Assembly: GCA_002449585.1 (NCBI GenBank)
Contig: DJXD01000044.1
Span: forward strand, 1-53,603
Source of the DNA: Ruminococcus sp. UBA7013
Lineage (GTDB): Bacteria > Bacillota > Clostridia > Oscillospirales > Ruminococcaceae
Reading direction: 5' to 3'
DNA: 53,603 bases
Shown here one piece after another: positions 41,715 to 50,451 of the stretch. The notes under the pieces were generated by a model that saw only the letters and a list, made by a program, of their open reading frames with translations, made no database searches and was not told the origin of the DNA. The stretch's first letter is position 1. Each line of letters begins with the position of its first letter. A program made the position numbers and the translations under genes.

Positions 41715-43142
41715 TTGAATAAATATAAAAAATTGGCCGCCAATACTGCGGTTTTTGCTGTTGGTTCGTTCGGATCGAAAATTTTATTGTTTCTGCTGAC
41801 AAGATTATACACGCATCATATTTCATCAGTAGACAACAGCACAAAATCTTTATTAGAGCAGACTGCTAATTTTATCATTCCATTTGCGACGCTTTCCATT
41901 GCAGAGGCTGTTATCAGATATGGATTAGATAGAGAATATGATAATAAAGAAGTGTTTACTTCTGCCTGCGCCGTGGAAGTGATCGGAATGCTGGAGATGC
42001 TCCTGTTTTCACCGCTTTTGACGCTGTTACCCTATACACAAGGCTATGTATTTTTATTATTATTATTTATTATCGCATCAGGATTCCGCCAGTTAAGTTC
42101 CCAATTTGTCCGGGCTAGAGGTATGGTGAAACTGTTTGCATTGGATGGGATTCTTGCAACATTGACTTTGTTTATATTCAATGTCGTGCTGATCTCTCAA
42201 TTTCATATGGGTGTAACAGGCTTCATGTTATCCAGCATTCTGACTGATTTCTGTTCTGGCATATTTTTATGGATCACAGCGAAATTATGGCATTTTCTTG
42301 ATAAAAAAGCATTTAATCCGGATATGATCAAGATCATGCTCCGGTTTTCTATCCCTATGATTCCGACAGCTGTCCTTTGGATTATTACAGGATTTTCAGA
42401 TAGATTATTTGTCAGATATATGGTCAATTTCTCCGTCAGCCCCGATGTCGGTGACAGTGCCGCCGGGGTCTATGATGCCGCTTCCAAAGTGCCAAATCTG
42501 ATTTCTATGGTATCCACAATTTTCTTTCAGGCTTGGAATATGTCCGCTATTACTGAAAATGATAGTAAAGATAGAGGAAAATTTTATTATCAGATCTTTT
42601 CCGCTTATCAATCTATCATGTTTCTGGGGGCATCGTTCATGATCGCATTAGTTAAGCCACTCTCTGCCATTTTGATTGATGCTAGTACAGATCCGGCTTA
42701 TGCCCGTGCTTATGAATTCACCCCTGTGTTGATTATTGGTGTCCTGATGATGAGCCTGAATCAGTTTTTATCTAGTATTTATACCGCCACGCAGAAAACA
42801 ACGCATAGCTTCTGGACAAGCCTATTGGCCGCTGTTACAAATTTGATTCTGAATGTCATTTTAATTTATCAATGGGGTGTGCATGGCGCAGTCATTGCTA
42901 CATTTTTTAGCTATTTTGTTTGCTATATCGCCAGAATTATTGATACTCGAAAATTGATCTATTTCAAAGTGCATCATTGGAAATTCTCTATCAATCTGAT
43001 TGTATTATTTACAATGAGTATCATGGCGATCAAAGAACCCCCGTTTTTGATCCCTGCACAGTTTGCCTTTTTAGTATTCATGACAGCGTTCAATTTCTCG
43101 GCCATCATGCAGACATTGAAAAAAGTTCTCAAACGGGGCTGA
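41715..43142 (+). CDS. Polysaccharide/lipid-linked oligosaccharide flippase
   Basis: A 475-residue membrane protein with 12-14 helices of the MOP (Wzx/MATE-like) superfamily: ANTAVFAVGSFGSKILLFLL at the start, then the repeated pattern of paired helices and VTGFMLSSILTDFCSG, typical of oligosaccharide flippases. It probably moves a lipid-linked sugar repeat across the membrane. The start is TTG at 41715; an ATG four bases earlier is followed by a stop after two codons, so it cannot be used. RBS GAAGGGA. No glycosyltransferases are nearby, so the substrate is unknown. Confidence 0.85.
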   Translation: MNKYKKLAANTAVFAVGSFGSKILLFLLTRLYTHHISSVDNSTKSLLEQTANFIIPFATLSIAEAVIRYGLDREYDNKEVFTSACAVEVIGMLEMLLFSPLLTLLPYTQGYVFLLLLFIIASGFRQLSSQFVRARGMVKLFALDGILATLTLFIFNVVLISQFHMGVTGFMLSSILTDFCSGIFLWITAKLWHFLDKKAFNPDMIKIMLRFSIPMIPTAVLWIITGFSDRLFVRYMVNFSVSPDVGDSAAGVYDAASKVPNLISMVSTIFFQAWNMSAITENDSKDRGKFYYQIFSAYQSIMFLGASFMIALVKPLSAILIDASTDPAYARAYEFTPVLIIGVLMMSLNQFLSSIYTATQKTTHSFWTSLLAAVTNLILNVILIYQWGVHGAVIATFFSYFVCYIARIIDTRKLIYFKVHHWKFSINLIVLFTMSIMAIKEPPFLIPAQFAFLVFMTAFNFSAIMQTLKKVLKRG

Positions 43143-43148
43143 TTGGCA

Positions 43149-43177
43149 TTGACAAATTCCAGTAGATATTATATAAT
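43149..43177 (+). promoter_or_regulatory. Promoter of deoD
   Basis: Consensus TTGACA (43149-43154) and TATAAT (43172-43177), 17-base spacer, 35 bases before the ATG at 43213. Confidence 0.85.
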
Positions 43178-43212
43178 AATATTAATCAGATTTCTAAAAG
43201 GAGGTTATTTTG

Positions 43213-43920
43213 ATGAGTACTCCACATTTGCAGGGCAATAAAGGCGATTATGCCCCTATCGTCCTAATGCCGGGTGATCCGCTTAGAGCAAAATATATTG
43301 CTGAAAATTATCTTGATCATGCCAGACTTGTCAATGAAATCCGGGGAATGCTGGGCTATACCGGTACATATCAGGGTATTCCCGTATCTGTGCAGGGTAG
43401 CGGCATGGGGATGCCTTCCCTTGGCATTTATTCTTATGAATTATATCATTTCTTTGATGTCAAAAGTATTATCCGCATTGGCACGGCCGGAGGAATTGCC
43501 CCGGAAGTTAAGCTCCGTGATGTGATCCTTGGTCAGGCTTCCTGTACTAATTCTAATTATGCCGCACAATATAGACTGCCCGGCACATTCGCTCCTATTG
43601 CATCATTTAGATTATTAAAAGCCGCCGCTGAAACCGCTCAATTATTACAGATCCCTGCCCAAATCGGAAATTTGTTTTGCAGTGATACTTTTTATGATGA
43701 TGCTAATTCTTTAGAAGATTGGGCTAAAATGCATGTATTAGGGATTGAAATGGAATCTGCCGCATTATACATGAATGCCGCCCGTGCAGGAAAAGAAGCT
43801 TTATGCATCTGTACCGTTTCGGATTGTCCGCTCCGCCATGAGTTCACAAGCGCAGAAGAACGGCAGAACGGATTCACAAACATGATGAAATTGGCCTTAG
43901 AAACTGTCAGAAATTTATAA
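43213..43920 (+). CDS. deoD: Purine-nucleoside phosphorylase, DeoD type
   Basis: A 235-residue hexameric-type enzyme that phosphorolyses purine nucleosides. PIVLMPGDPLRAKYIAENYL holds the phosphate-binding Gly/Arg; RIGTAGGIAPEV and GIEMESAALY bind phosphate and ribose; TVSDCPLRHEFT contains the catalytic Asp. ATG 43213 follows AAAAGGAGG; a TTG one codon earlier is less likely. Confidence 0.95.
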   Translation: MSTPHLQGNKGDYAPIVLMPGDPLRAKYIAENYLDHARLVNEIRGMLGYTGTYQGIPVSVQGSGMGMPSLGIYSYELYHFFDVKSIIRIGTAGGIAPEVKLRDVILGQASCTNSNYAAQYRLPGTFAPIASFRLLKAAAETAQLLQIPAQIGNLFCSDTFYDDANSLEDWAKMHVLGIEMESAALYMNAARAGKEALCICTVSDCPLRHEFTSAEERQNGFTNMMKLALETVRNL

Positions 43921-43963
43921 AAAAATTTTTTCACACTTTAAGATTATTTTAAGCTTAGAGGGA

Positions 43964-43969
43964 TATACT
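43964..43969 (+). promoter_or_regulatory. Possible -10 box downstream of deoD
   Basis: TATACT preceded by GGGA, without a good -35 at 17 bases. It could start the short transcript through the hairpins at 43975-44071. Confidence 0.3.
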
Positions 43970-43974
43970 ATAAG

Positions 43975-44071
43975 AGGATTAAGAAATTTCCCCTTAGATT
44001 TGTTTAATCCTATATTCCCCCCATTATTATTATCTGATAAAGCGGTGATATGTGATCACCGTTATTTTTTT
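43975..44071 (+). ncRNA. Candidate short RNA or leader with two hairpins
   Basis: AGGATTAA (43975-43982) pairs with TTAATCCT (44004-44011), then a C-rich single strand, then CGGTGAT/ATCACCG (44043-44061) followed by TTATTTTTTT. The second hairpin is a clear terminator. This may end deoD, give a small RNA of about 100 bases, or act as the leader of the DUF896 gene, whose ribosome binding site begins right after the T tract. Confidence 0.35.
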
Positions 44072-44088
44072 ACAGAAAGGATTTTTTC

Positions 44089-44286
44089 ATGACACAGGAA
44101 AATATACAGCGCATCAATGAGCTTGCCCATAAATCCAAAACAATCGGCCTGACAGATGCCGAAAAACAAGAACAGCAAATTTTGCGTGATGCCTATCGGG
44201 CAGCCTTCCGGCAGAATCTGACAAATCAGTTAGATCATACTTATGTGATAGATCAGAATGGTAATAAGCATAAGCTCAAAGATTAA
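44089..44286 (+). CDS. DUF896/YnzC-family small protein
   Basis: A 65-residue, highly charged helical protein. The N-terminal half (INELAHKSKTIGLTDAEKQE) and the helix that follows (ILRDAYRAAFRQNL) fit the DUF896 (UPF0291, YnzC) family, a two-helix hairpin of unknown role. In Bacillus the YnzC gene is in the SOS-regulated yneA operon; no LexA box was recognised here. RBS AGAAAGGA. Confidence 0.88.
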   Translation: MTQENIQRINELAHKSKTIGLTDAEKQEQQILRDAYRAAFRQNLTNQLDHTYVIDQNGNKHKLKD

Positions 44287-44314
44287 AAAAAAGCCCCTTG
44301 ATGGGGGCTTTTTT
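44285..44314. terminator. Bidirectional terminator
   Basis: AAAAAGCCCC/GGGGCTTTTT: A tract, stem and T tract are symmetric, so it works for both the DUF896 gene and the convergent anti-sigma candidate. Confidence 0.88.
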
Positions 44315-44316
44315 CA

Positions 44317-45792
44317 TCAGGATTCATCCGGAATGAGATCAATCAGAAAGCCATATTCTTTATGTTGATCAAGCATATCCAGATCAGATTTTTTGACAAT
44401 GGCTATGACACGATCATGATAATCCCCGATCACATCAAGGCCGAATGCTTTCAGGAGATCTATTTTTTCAGATAGAGTATGATCAGATCCGGTATGCATG
44501 TGAATCTGTACTGCATAGCGGTGATCAGGAAAATATTTTTCTGCGCTGACAAGATAAGATTCTGTATAGATACCGCTGGTTGGTTCTATTTCAACATGAG
44601 GTTCATCATCTGTACTATAAACAATGCCATCTATTTCCATGAGAAATGCAGGAATCTCCTGAGGGATTTCCGAGGTCGGTTCTGGGATAACAGGATCTTC
44701 CGGGAGAATAATATTTGTTTCAGCTGTAGGGATCATATCTGATTCTGTCTCAATGATTTCGGGTTCATCTGTAGGGATCATATCTGATTCTGTTTCAATG
44801 ATTTCAGGTTCATCTATAGGGATCATATCTGATTCTGTTTCAATAATTTCGGGTTCATCTATGGAGATATTCTCGGTTTCTGTCGATAATTCACTTATTT
44901 TGTCGATAAAATCATAAAATAACTGCTGAGTATGATCATCTGAATGATACAGAAAGCCATCAATAAATAAATCATTCATAGTGGCAGTAGGTGAAATTTC
45001 ATGCTGAGAGCCATCTTTCATGCGAATGGTGAGAACCTGTGTCGGCGTATCATGAGCCAATGTTCTTGTATAAATCGTTGCTTCATGCAGGAAATGCATG
45101 AGTTCATCCGGAAAGATATCAGTGGAAAGATGCTGATTAGAATCAAGATCCCAGTCAATAAGATCAGAAAGCTGGAGATCAGCAAAGGGCTGATATGGCT
45201 TGATCAATGGCGTAAAGATGACACTATCCAGCGGATGCTGATCCGCATGAAAGACAAGCAAATTATTAGGATCAACTTCCAGTTTGAATGCAAATCCATC
45301 AATTTGACAGTCATATCCATTTTCTGATGCTGTCAGAACGCCCACAGAGGGAAAACTTTGGGAAGAATATGCCGCCATCAGAGAAACTTGTCCATTTTTC
45401 GGATCAATTTCTAATTCAGCCATGATTGGCCAGCTTTCATCACAATCCGGAAAATAATAATATATTGGCTCGACAAAATCGACAAGCGGCGGAATAGCAA
45501 TATATAATTGATAATCAATATCAGAAACTGGCAGGGTATAGGCTTCTTCCTCGTCTGTGATCACGGCGGCGGCAGATTCTGTGATAGCTTGTGTTTCAGC
45601 AGGGCAATAAATCACTTCGACATCCGTCGACGGTTTCGGGAGAATATGCAGAATCCCCACGGATACGGCAATACATGCCGCTGTTCCGAGTACGATCGAA
45701 AGCCATGGCATAGAATGCGTTTCTATGACATCTTCATCCAGAAAAGCATCATCAATATCAGAGATTGCTTGGAATAGCTCTTCTTTTTTCAT
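44317..45792 (-). CDS. Membrane protein co-encoded with ECF sigma factor (anti-sigma candidate)
   Basis: A 491-residue protein: a cytosolic N-terminus of about 28 acidic residues, one membrane helix (about residues 29-50, WLSIVLGTAACIAVSVG) and a 440-residue external part. The ectodomain includes a 15-residue unit IDEPEIIETESDMIP repeated three times (45-bp DNA repeat, 44727-44861) and a last domain of about 90 residues (ESYLVSAEKYFPDHRYAV...). No zinc-anti-sigma motif or known carbohydrate-binding module is recognised. The ATG overlaps the sigma factor stop (ATGA), the usual layout of sigma/anti-sigma pairs. The anti-sigma role is inferred from position and topology. An external ligand might be a plant polymer, wall component or metal. 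Confidence 0.72.
   Translation of the reverse strand: MKKEELFQAISDIDDAFLDEDVIETHSMPWLSIVLGTAACIAVSVGILHILPKPSTDVEVIYCPAETQAITESAAAVITDEEEAYTLPVSDIDYQLYIAIPPLVDFVEPIYYYFPDCDESWPIMAELEIDPKNGQVSLMAAYSSQSFPSVGVLTASENGYDCQIDGFAFKLEVDPNNLLVFHADQHPLDSVIFTPLIKPYQPFADLQLSDLIDWDLDSNQHLSTDIFPDELMHFLHEATIYTRTLAHDTPTQVLTIRMKDGSQHEISPTATMNDLFIDGFLYHSDDHTQQLFYDFIDKISELSTETENISIDEPEIIETESDMIPIDEPEIIETESDMIPTDEPEIIETESDMIPTAETNIILPEDPVIPEPTSEIPQEIPAFLMEIDGIVYSTDDEPHVEIEPTSGIYTESYLVSAEKYFPDHRYAVQIHMHTGSDHTLSEKIDLLKAFGLDVIGDYHDRVIAIVKKSDLDMLDQHKEYGFLIDLIPDES
44727..44861 (-). repeat. 45-bp coding tandem repeat, three units
   Basis: Units start at 44727, 44772 and 44817, nearly identical, encoding IDEPEIIETESDMIP in the ectodomain of the anti-sigma candidate. 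A very acidic (Asp/Glu) spacer whose copy number may vary. Confidence 0.9.
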
Positions 45793-46346
45793 AGCAAATC
45801 CTCCTGTTCTAAATAGATTTTTAATTTTTTCCGCACACGTTGCAGAATCACAGAAACATGATTTGCATTCATGTGATATTCTTCTGCAATTTCTTTAACA
45901 GGGTCGGCATAGAAATAACGCCGGATAAATAGAATTCTTTCCCGTTGTGGCAATTGTTTGAGAAACGCATTCATTCCTTGACGAAATTGTCTGGCATCGA
46001 ATGCTTTTTCGACATCTTCCGAACCGGCGACGCATTCGGCGAGTTCATCAAGAACAGCATCAAATTCGCCGTTTCCTCGTTTTTCAGAATGATGTTTTCG
46101 ATACATGTCAAAAGCAAGATTTCTGGTAATTCTGGCAAGAAACAGCCGGAATCTGGTCGGGCGGCCGGGCGGAATGGTCTGCCATGTCCTGAGCCAGGTA
46201 TCACTTACACATTCCTCTGCATCTTGTTGATTATGCAGAATATGATCTGCAATACTAAAACAATATGTTCCATAAATCTTTTCTGTTTCCCGGATGGCGG
46301 ATTCATCTCGATCCCAATAAAGCTGAATCAGATCTGTATCATGCAT
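45789..46346 (-). CDS. ECF-type RNA polymerase sigma factor
   Basis: A 185-residue sigma-70 family protein. Region 2 covers about residues 20-90 (AEECVSDTWLRTWQTI and LFLARITRNLAFDMYRK), region 4 about 120-180 (LPQRERILFIRRYFYADPVKEIAEEYHMNANHV as the helix-turn-helix, cited in parts: PVKEIAEEYHMN). The C-terminal RVRKKLKIYLEQE is typical. ATG 46346 follows GAGGAGGAAAG; an upstream in-frame extension overlaps the structured leader and is rejected. It is preceded by a 210-base leader with a terminator and coupled to the membrane protein downstream, which probably holds it inactive. Confidence 0.9.
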   Translation of the reverse strand: MHDTDLIQLYWDRDESAIRETEKIYGTYCFSIADHILHNQQDAEECVSDTWLRTWQTIPPGRPTRFRLFLARITRNLAFDMYRKHHSEKRGNGEFDAVLDELAECVAGSEDVEKAFDARQFRQGMNAFLKQLPQRERILFIRRYFYADPVKEIAEEYHMNANHVSVILQRVRKKLKIYLEQEDLL

Positions 46347-46403
46347 ATTCTTTCCTCCTCTCATGAGATAAGACGCATTTCCAGAACAGATATGACATTT
46401 CCC

Positions 46404-46435
46404 GCAAAAGAAAAAGACAGAGTTTTCACTCTGCC
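46404..46435 (-). terminator. Terminator inside the sigma-factor leader
   Basis: On the minus strand, GGCAGAGT/ACTCTGTC with a GAAA tetraloop, then TTTTTCTTTT. It lies 58 bases before the sigma ATG, so it ends a leader RNA unless RNA polymerase reads through. Confidence 0.75.
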
Positions 46436-46560
46436 CAAATTGAAATAAGATAAAAAGAATAAAAAAATGTGTAGAACAAAAGAAAGGAGACAACGTTTCA
46501 TTTCACACGTTCCGAAGAACGTGACACAGACAGAAATCAATTTCCTGTCTGCCGTTTCAC
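46405..46560 (-). ncRNA. Structured leader or small RNA upstream of ECF sigma gene
   Basis: Starting about 7 bases after a good promoter, the minus-strand RNA folds into two hairpins: CAGACAG-extended stem (46527-46551, 11 bp with a bulge) and CACGTTC-TTCG-GAACGTG (46506-46523), an extra-stable UUCG hairpin. An unpaired U/C-rich stretch follows with GTCTCCTTTC (46482-46492), complementary to Shine-Dalgarno sequences (GAAAGGAG). A GAAA-loop terminator closes it at 46404-46435. The 510-base gap 46347-46856 has no protein gene. It could be an attenuator of the sigma gene or a free small RNA acting on mRNAs. No known riboswitch consensus was recognised. Confidence 0.55.
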
Positions 46561-46566
46561 ATCGTT

Positions 46567-46595
46567 ATTATAGCATAAAAATGCGATTTCGTCAA
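46567..46595 (-). promoter_or_regulatory. Promoter of sigma factor leader
   Basis: On the minus strand, TTGACG (46595-46590) and TATAAT (46572-46567), 17-base spacer. A housekeeping-type promoter; an extra self-dependent ECF promoter was not recognised. Confidence 0.8.
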
Positions 46596-46766
46596 TAGAT
46601 TTCTGCAAAAAAGACAAAGAAAAACAAAATTTTTGTGCAGGTTTCATAAATGCCCTGAAATGATTATAGCAAAAACGCCAGTTTCCAAAGTGGAGAAAAT
46701 TTCCTATGCAGAAAAAATTTGTGCAAATTGTTCAAAAAATATCAGATATTTTGCACAAAAAGACTA

Positions 46767-46795
46767 TTTACAAATTCTCTGTTTTGTGTTAAAAT
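46767..46795 (+). promoter_or_regulatory. Promoter of nifJ
   Basis: TTTACA (46767-46772) and TAAAAT (46790-46795), 17-base spacer, 61 bases before the ATG. Confidence 0.7.
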
Positions 46796-46856
46796 AGAAA
46801 TGTCAAGAATGTTTGCCTGTCAAACAAAAATAAAAATTTTAAGGAGGATAAATCCT

Positions 46857-49800
46857 ATGGCAAGAAAAATGAAAACCATGGACGGCAATAATGCCGCTGC
46901 TTGGGCATCCTACAGATTTACGGATGTTGCCGCTATTTACCCCATTACCCCCTCTTCTGTCATGGCAGAAGTGACAGATCAGTGGTCTGCAAAGGGACAG
47001 AAAAACCTGTTTGGCGATCCGGTTACTGTTGTGGAGATGCAATCCGAAGCTGGTGCAGCTGGTACTGTTCACGGTTCTCTGTCTGCTGGTGCGCTGACAA
47101 CAACTTATACGGCTTCTCAGGGTCTGCTGCTGATGATCCCTAATATGTATAAAATTGCCGGCGAACTGCTCCCGAATGTGATTCATGTATCCGCAAGATG
47201 TGTTTCTTCTCATGCATTGAATATTTTTGGTGATCACTCTGATATTTATGCCTGTCGTCAAACCGGCTATGCAATGCTGTGCTCTTCCAATCCGCAGGAA
47301 GTAATGGATCTCGGTGCGGTTGCCCATCTGGCTACAATTGAGGGTCGTGTGCCGTTCCTGCATTTCTTTGATGGTTTCAGAACTTCTCACGAAATCCAGA
47401 AAATTGAAGTCTGGGATGATGCTGATCTTGATGAAATGCTGAATAAAGAAGCTGTTCAGGCCTTTAAAGATCAGGCTCTGAATCCGAATCATCCTGTTCT
47501 GAGAGGCTCTGCACAGAACCCTGATATTTTCTTCCAGGCTCGTGAAGCTTGCAATCAGCATTATGATAATCTCCCGGCTGTGGTTGAAAAATACATGAAT
47601 AAAGTCAATGAGAAGATCGGCACAGATTATAAACTGTTTAATTACTATGGCGCACCGGATGCAGAACATATTATTATTGCAATGGGTTCTGTTATGGATA
47701 CTGTAGAAGAAACAGTTGATTATCTGAATGCAAACGGCGGTAAATATGGCATGGTTCGGGTACGCCTGTACAGACCTTTTGTTGCTGAAAAGCTGATTGA
47801 AGTGATTCCGGATACTGTAAAGCAGATTTCTGTGCTGGATAGAACAAAAGAACCCGGCTCTTTGGGCGAACCTCTGTATCTGGATGTTGTGGCTGCACTC
47901 AATGACAGCAAATTCCATGATGTCAAGATCTTCTCCGGCCGTTATGGTTTAGGTTCAAAGGATACAACGCCGAATCAGGTAATTGCTGTATTCAAGAATA
48001 CAGAGAAAAAACGTTTTGTCATGGGCATCGTAGATGATGTTACAAATCTGTCTTTGGATGAATCTTTCAGCCCTGATACTGCTCCGGCTGGAACAATCTC
48101 CTGCAAATTCTGGGGTCTCGGCTCTGATGGTACTGTTGGCGCAAATAAGAATTCTATCAAGATCATTGGCGATCATACTGACATGTATGCACAGGCTTAT
48201 TTCGCATATGACTCTAAAAAGTCCGGCGGTGTCACCGTTTCTCATCTGAGATTTGGCAAAACGCCTATCAAGTCTACATATCTGATCAATAAGGCCGATT
48301 TTGTAGCCTGTCATAATCAGAGCTATATCAATAAATATGACATGGTATCTGACATCAAGCCCGGCGGTACATTCCTGTTAAATACTATCTGGGATATGGA
48401 AGGCCTTGAAAAAAATCTGCCCGGTCAGGTTAAGAGATATATCGCACAGAATAATATCAAATTCTATACAGTAAATGGCGTTCAGCTGGGTATTGAAACC
48501 GGCATGGGCACAAGAATCAACACTATTTTACAGTCTGCATTCTTTAAGCTTGCCGCTGTCATCCCGTTCGAAGATGCGCTCAAATACATGAAGGCCGCCG
48601 CTGAAGCTTCTTATGCTAAGAAGGGTCAGGATGTTGTTGAGAAAAACTGGAAAGCTATTGATGCTGGCTATCAGGGCATTGTTGAAATCAATGTTCCCGC
48701 TGAATGGGCAAATGCAGAAGATACGCCTATGGGTATGGCAAAAGTAACTTGTGATAATAAATTCCTTGAGGATTTTGTTAATAATGTTCAGATCCCATGC
48801 AATGCGCAGCAGGGCGATAAACTGCCTGTTTCTACATTTGTAAATCTGGCCGATGGTACATCCCCCTCCGGATCTGCCGCATTTGAAAAGCGTGGTATCG
48901 CTGTCACTGTTCCCGTATGGAATCCGGATACCTGCATCCAGTGCAATCAGTGCGCTTATGTATGTCCTCATGCTGTACTCCGTCCGGTAACACTCACACC
49001 CGAAGAAGCCGCAGAAGCTCCTGCATCTATGAAACTGGCCGCTTTGAAACCAGCAATTGGCGATCTGAAATTTGGCATGACCGTTTCCGTTCTCGATTGC
49101 ACCGGCTGTGGTGTCTGCGCTAATGTATGCCCGGCTAATAAGAAAGCAGATACTCTTGTTATGAAGCCGCTGGAATCTCAGCTGGATCAACAGGCTGCTT
49201 TCGATTTCGGCACAACAAAGGAAATCAAGCCCGAAGTGACTGCAAAATTCACAGAAGCCACTGTAAAAGGCTCTCAGTTCAAACAGCCACTGTTGGAATT
49301 CTCTGGCGCATGTGCTGGCTGCGGTGAAACACCTTATGCAAAGCTCATTACTCAGCTGTTCGGCGACAGAATGTATATTGCCAATGCAACAGGATGCTCT
49401 TCTATCTGGGGCAACTCTGCACCTTCTACACCCTATACAGTGAATAAAAAAGGCTATGGCCCTGCATGGTCTAACTCCCTGTTTGAAGATAATGCAGAAT
49501 TCGGTTATGGTATGTTCCTCGCTCAGGATACATTGAGAAAGCGTGTTATTGCTAAAGTAGAAGCTCTTGCTGAAAAGGCACAGAGAGAAGATGTCAAGGC
49601 CGCTGTTGCTAAGTTCCTCGAAACACAGAATGATGGTGCAGCGAATACACCTGCTGCTGATGAACTGATTGCTGTTCTGGAAACTTGCGATTGTGATGCT
49701 GCTAAAGCAATTCTTGCTGAAAAAGATTATCTCCGCAAAAAATCACAGTGGATCTTTGGCGGTGATGGCTGGGCTTATGATATCGGCTTTGGCGGTCTGG

Positions 49801-50399
49801 ATCATGTCATTGCATCCGGCAGAAATGTCAATATCATGGTATTTGATACAGAAGTATACTCCAATACAGGCGGACAGGCATCCAAGGCAACACCAACCGG
49901 CGCAATTGCACAGTTTGCCGCAGCTGGTAAAGTCGTCAAGAAGAAAGATCTGGCAGGTATTGCTATGACCTATGGCTATGTTTATGTTGCACATATCGCA
50001 ATGGGTGCAGATCAGAATCAGTGTCTGAAAGCGATCCGTGAAGCAGAAGCCTATGATGGCCCTTCTATCATCATTGCATATGCTCCCTGCATCAATCATG
50101 GTATCAAGACAGGCATGAGCACCGCACAGGCAGAAGAGAAGAAAGCCGTTCAGGCAGGTTACTGGCATCTGTACAGATATAACCCCGATCTCAAGAAGGA
50201 AGGCAAAAATCCGTTCATTCTGGACTCCAAAGCTCCGAATGTGGATGAATACAAAAACTTCCTGATGGGTGAAGTACGTTATAATGCATTGGCTCGCCAG
50301 AATCCGGAACGTGCAGAACAGCTCTTTGATAATGCTGTTGAAAATGCAAAAGATCGCTATGATTATCTGACAAGATTGGCAAAACTCTATAATGATTAA
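46857..50399 (+). CDS. nifJ: Pyruvate:ferredoxin oxidoreductase (single-chain)
   Basis: A 1180-residue homodimeric-type enzyme that oxidises pyruvate to acetyl-CoA and CO2 and reduces ferredoxin. Domain I begins with AAWASYRFTDVAAIYPITPSS (pyruvate/TPP site). The two ferredoxin-like clusters are in CIQCNQCAYVCPHA and CTGCGVCANVCPANK. The proximal cluster and TPP domain follow: GACAGCGETPYAK, NATGCSSIWG and GDGWAYDIGFGGLDH, with NTGGQASKATP. Start at ATG 46857 after AAGGAGGATAA; the promoter lies after any earlier in-frame start. Codon use is the most biased of the window (many CTG/GGC/GCT), as for a highly expressed gene. A strong terminator follows. Confidence 0.97.
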   Translation: MARKMKTMDGNNAAAWASYRFTDVAAIYPITPSSVMAEVTDQWSAKGQKNLFGDPVTVVEMQSEAGAAGTVHGSLSAGALTTTYTASQGLLLMIPNMYKIAGELLPNVIHVSARCVSSHALNIFGDHSDIYACRQTGYAMLCSSNPQEVMDLGAVAHLATIEGRVPFLHFFDGFRTSHEIQKIEVWDDADLDEMLNKEAVQAFKDQALNPNHPVLRGSAQNPDIFFQAREACNQHYDNLPAVVEKYMNKVNEKIGTDYKLFNYYGAPDAEHIIIAMGSVMDTVEETVDYLNANGGKYGMVRVRLYRPFVAEKLIEVIPDTVKQISVLDRTKEPGSLGEPLYLDVVAALNDSKFHDVKIFSGRYGLGSKDTTPNQVIAVFKNTEKKRFVMGIVDDVTNLSLDESFSPDTAPAGTISCKFWGLGSDGTVGANKNSIKIIGDHTDMYAQAYFAYDSKKSGGVTVSHLRFGKTPIKSTYLINKADFVACHNQSYINKYDMVSDIKPGGTFLLNTIWDMEGLEKNLPGQVKRYIAQNNIKFYTVNGVQLGIETGMGTRINTILQSAFFKLAAVIPFEDALKYMKAAAEASYAKKGQDVVEKNWKAIDAGYQGIVEINVPAEWANAEDTPMGMAKVTCDNKFLEDFVNNVQIPCNAQQGDKLPVSTFVNLADGTSPSGSAAFEKRGIAVTVPVWNPDTCIQCNQCAYVCPHAVLRPVTLTPEEAAEAPASMKLAALKPAIGDLKFGMTVSVLDCTGCGVCANVCPANKKADTLVMKPLESQLDQQAAFDFGTTKEIKPEVTAKFTEATVKGSQFKQPLLEFSGACAGCGETPYAKLITQLFGDRMYIANATGCSSIWGNSAPSTPYTVNKKGYGPAWSNSLFEDNAEFGYGMFLAQDTLRKRVIAKVEALAEKAQREDVKAAVAKFLETQNDGAANTPAADELIAVLETCDCDAAKAILAEKDYLRKKSQWIFGGDGWAYDIGFGGLDHVIASGRNVNIMVFDTEVYSNTGGQASKATPTGAIAQFAAAGKVVKKKDLAGIAMTYGYVYVAHIAMGADQNQCLKAIREAEAYDGPSIIIAYAPCINHGIKTGMSTAQAEEKKAVQAGYWHLYRYNPDLKKEGKNPFILDSKAPNVDEYKNFLMGEVRYNALARQNPERAEQLFDNAVENAKDRYDYLTRLAKLYND

Positions 50400-50415
50400 T
50401 CAGATCATAATAAAA

Positions 50416-50446
50416 CCGCCGCTGAATTTCAGCGGCGGCTTTTTTT
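50416..50446 (+). terminator. Terminator of nifJ
   Basis: Stem CCGCCGCTGAA/TTCAGCGGCGG (11 bp) followed by CTTTTTTT. Convergent GH74 gene ends 6 bases beyond. Confidence 0.92.
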
Positions 50447-50451
50447 GTTAA

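Noticed and set aside
44727..44861. 45-bp repeats as CRISPR
   Set aside because: No spacers; in-frame coding repeat of the anti-sigma candidate.
46839..47918. 359-codon open frame antisense to nifJ
   Set aside because: It mirrors the strongly biased codons of nifJ, has no ribosome binding site and no family features.
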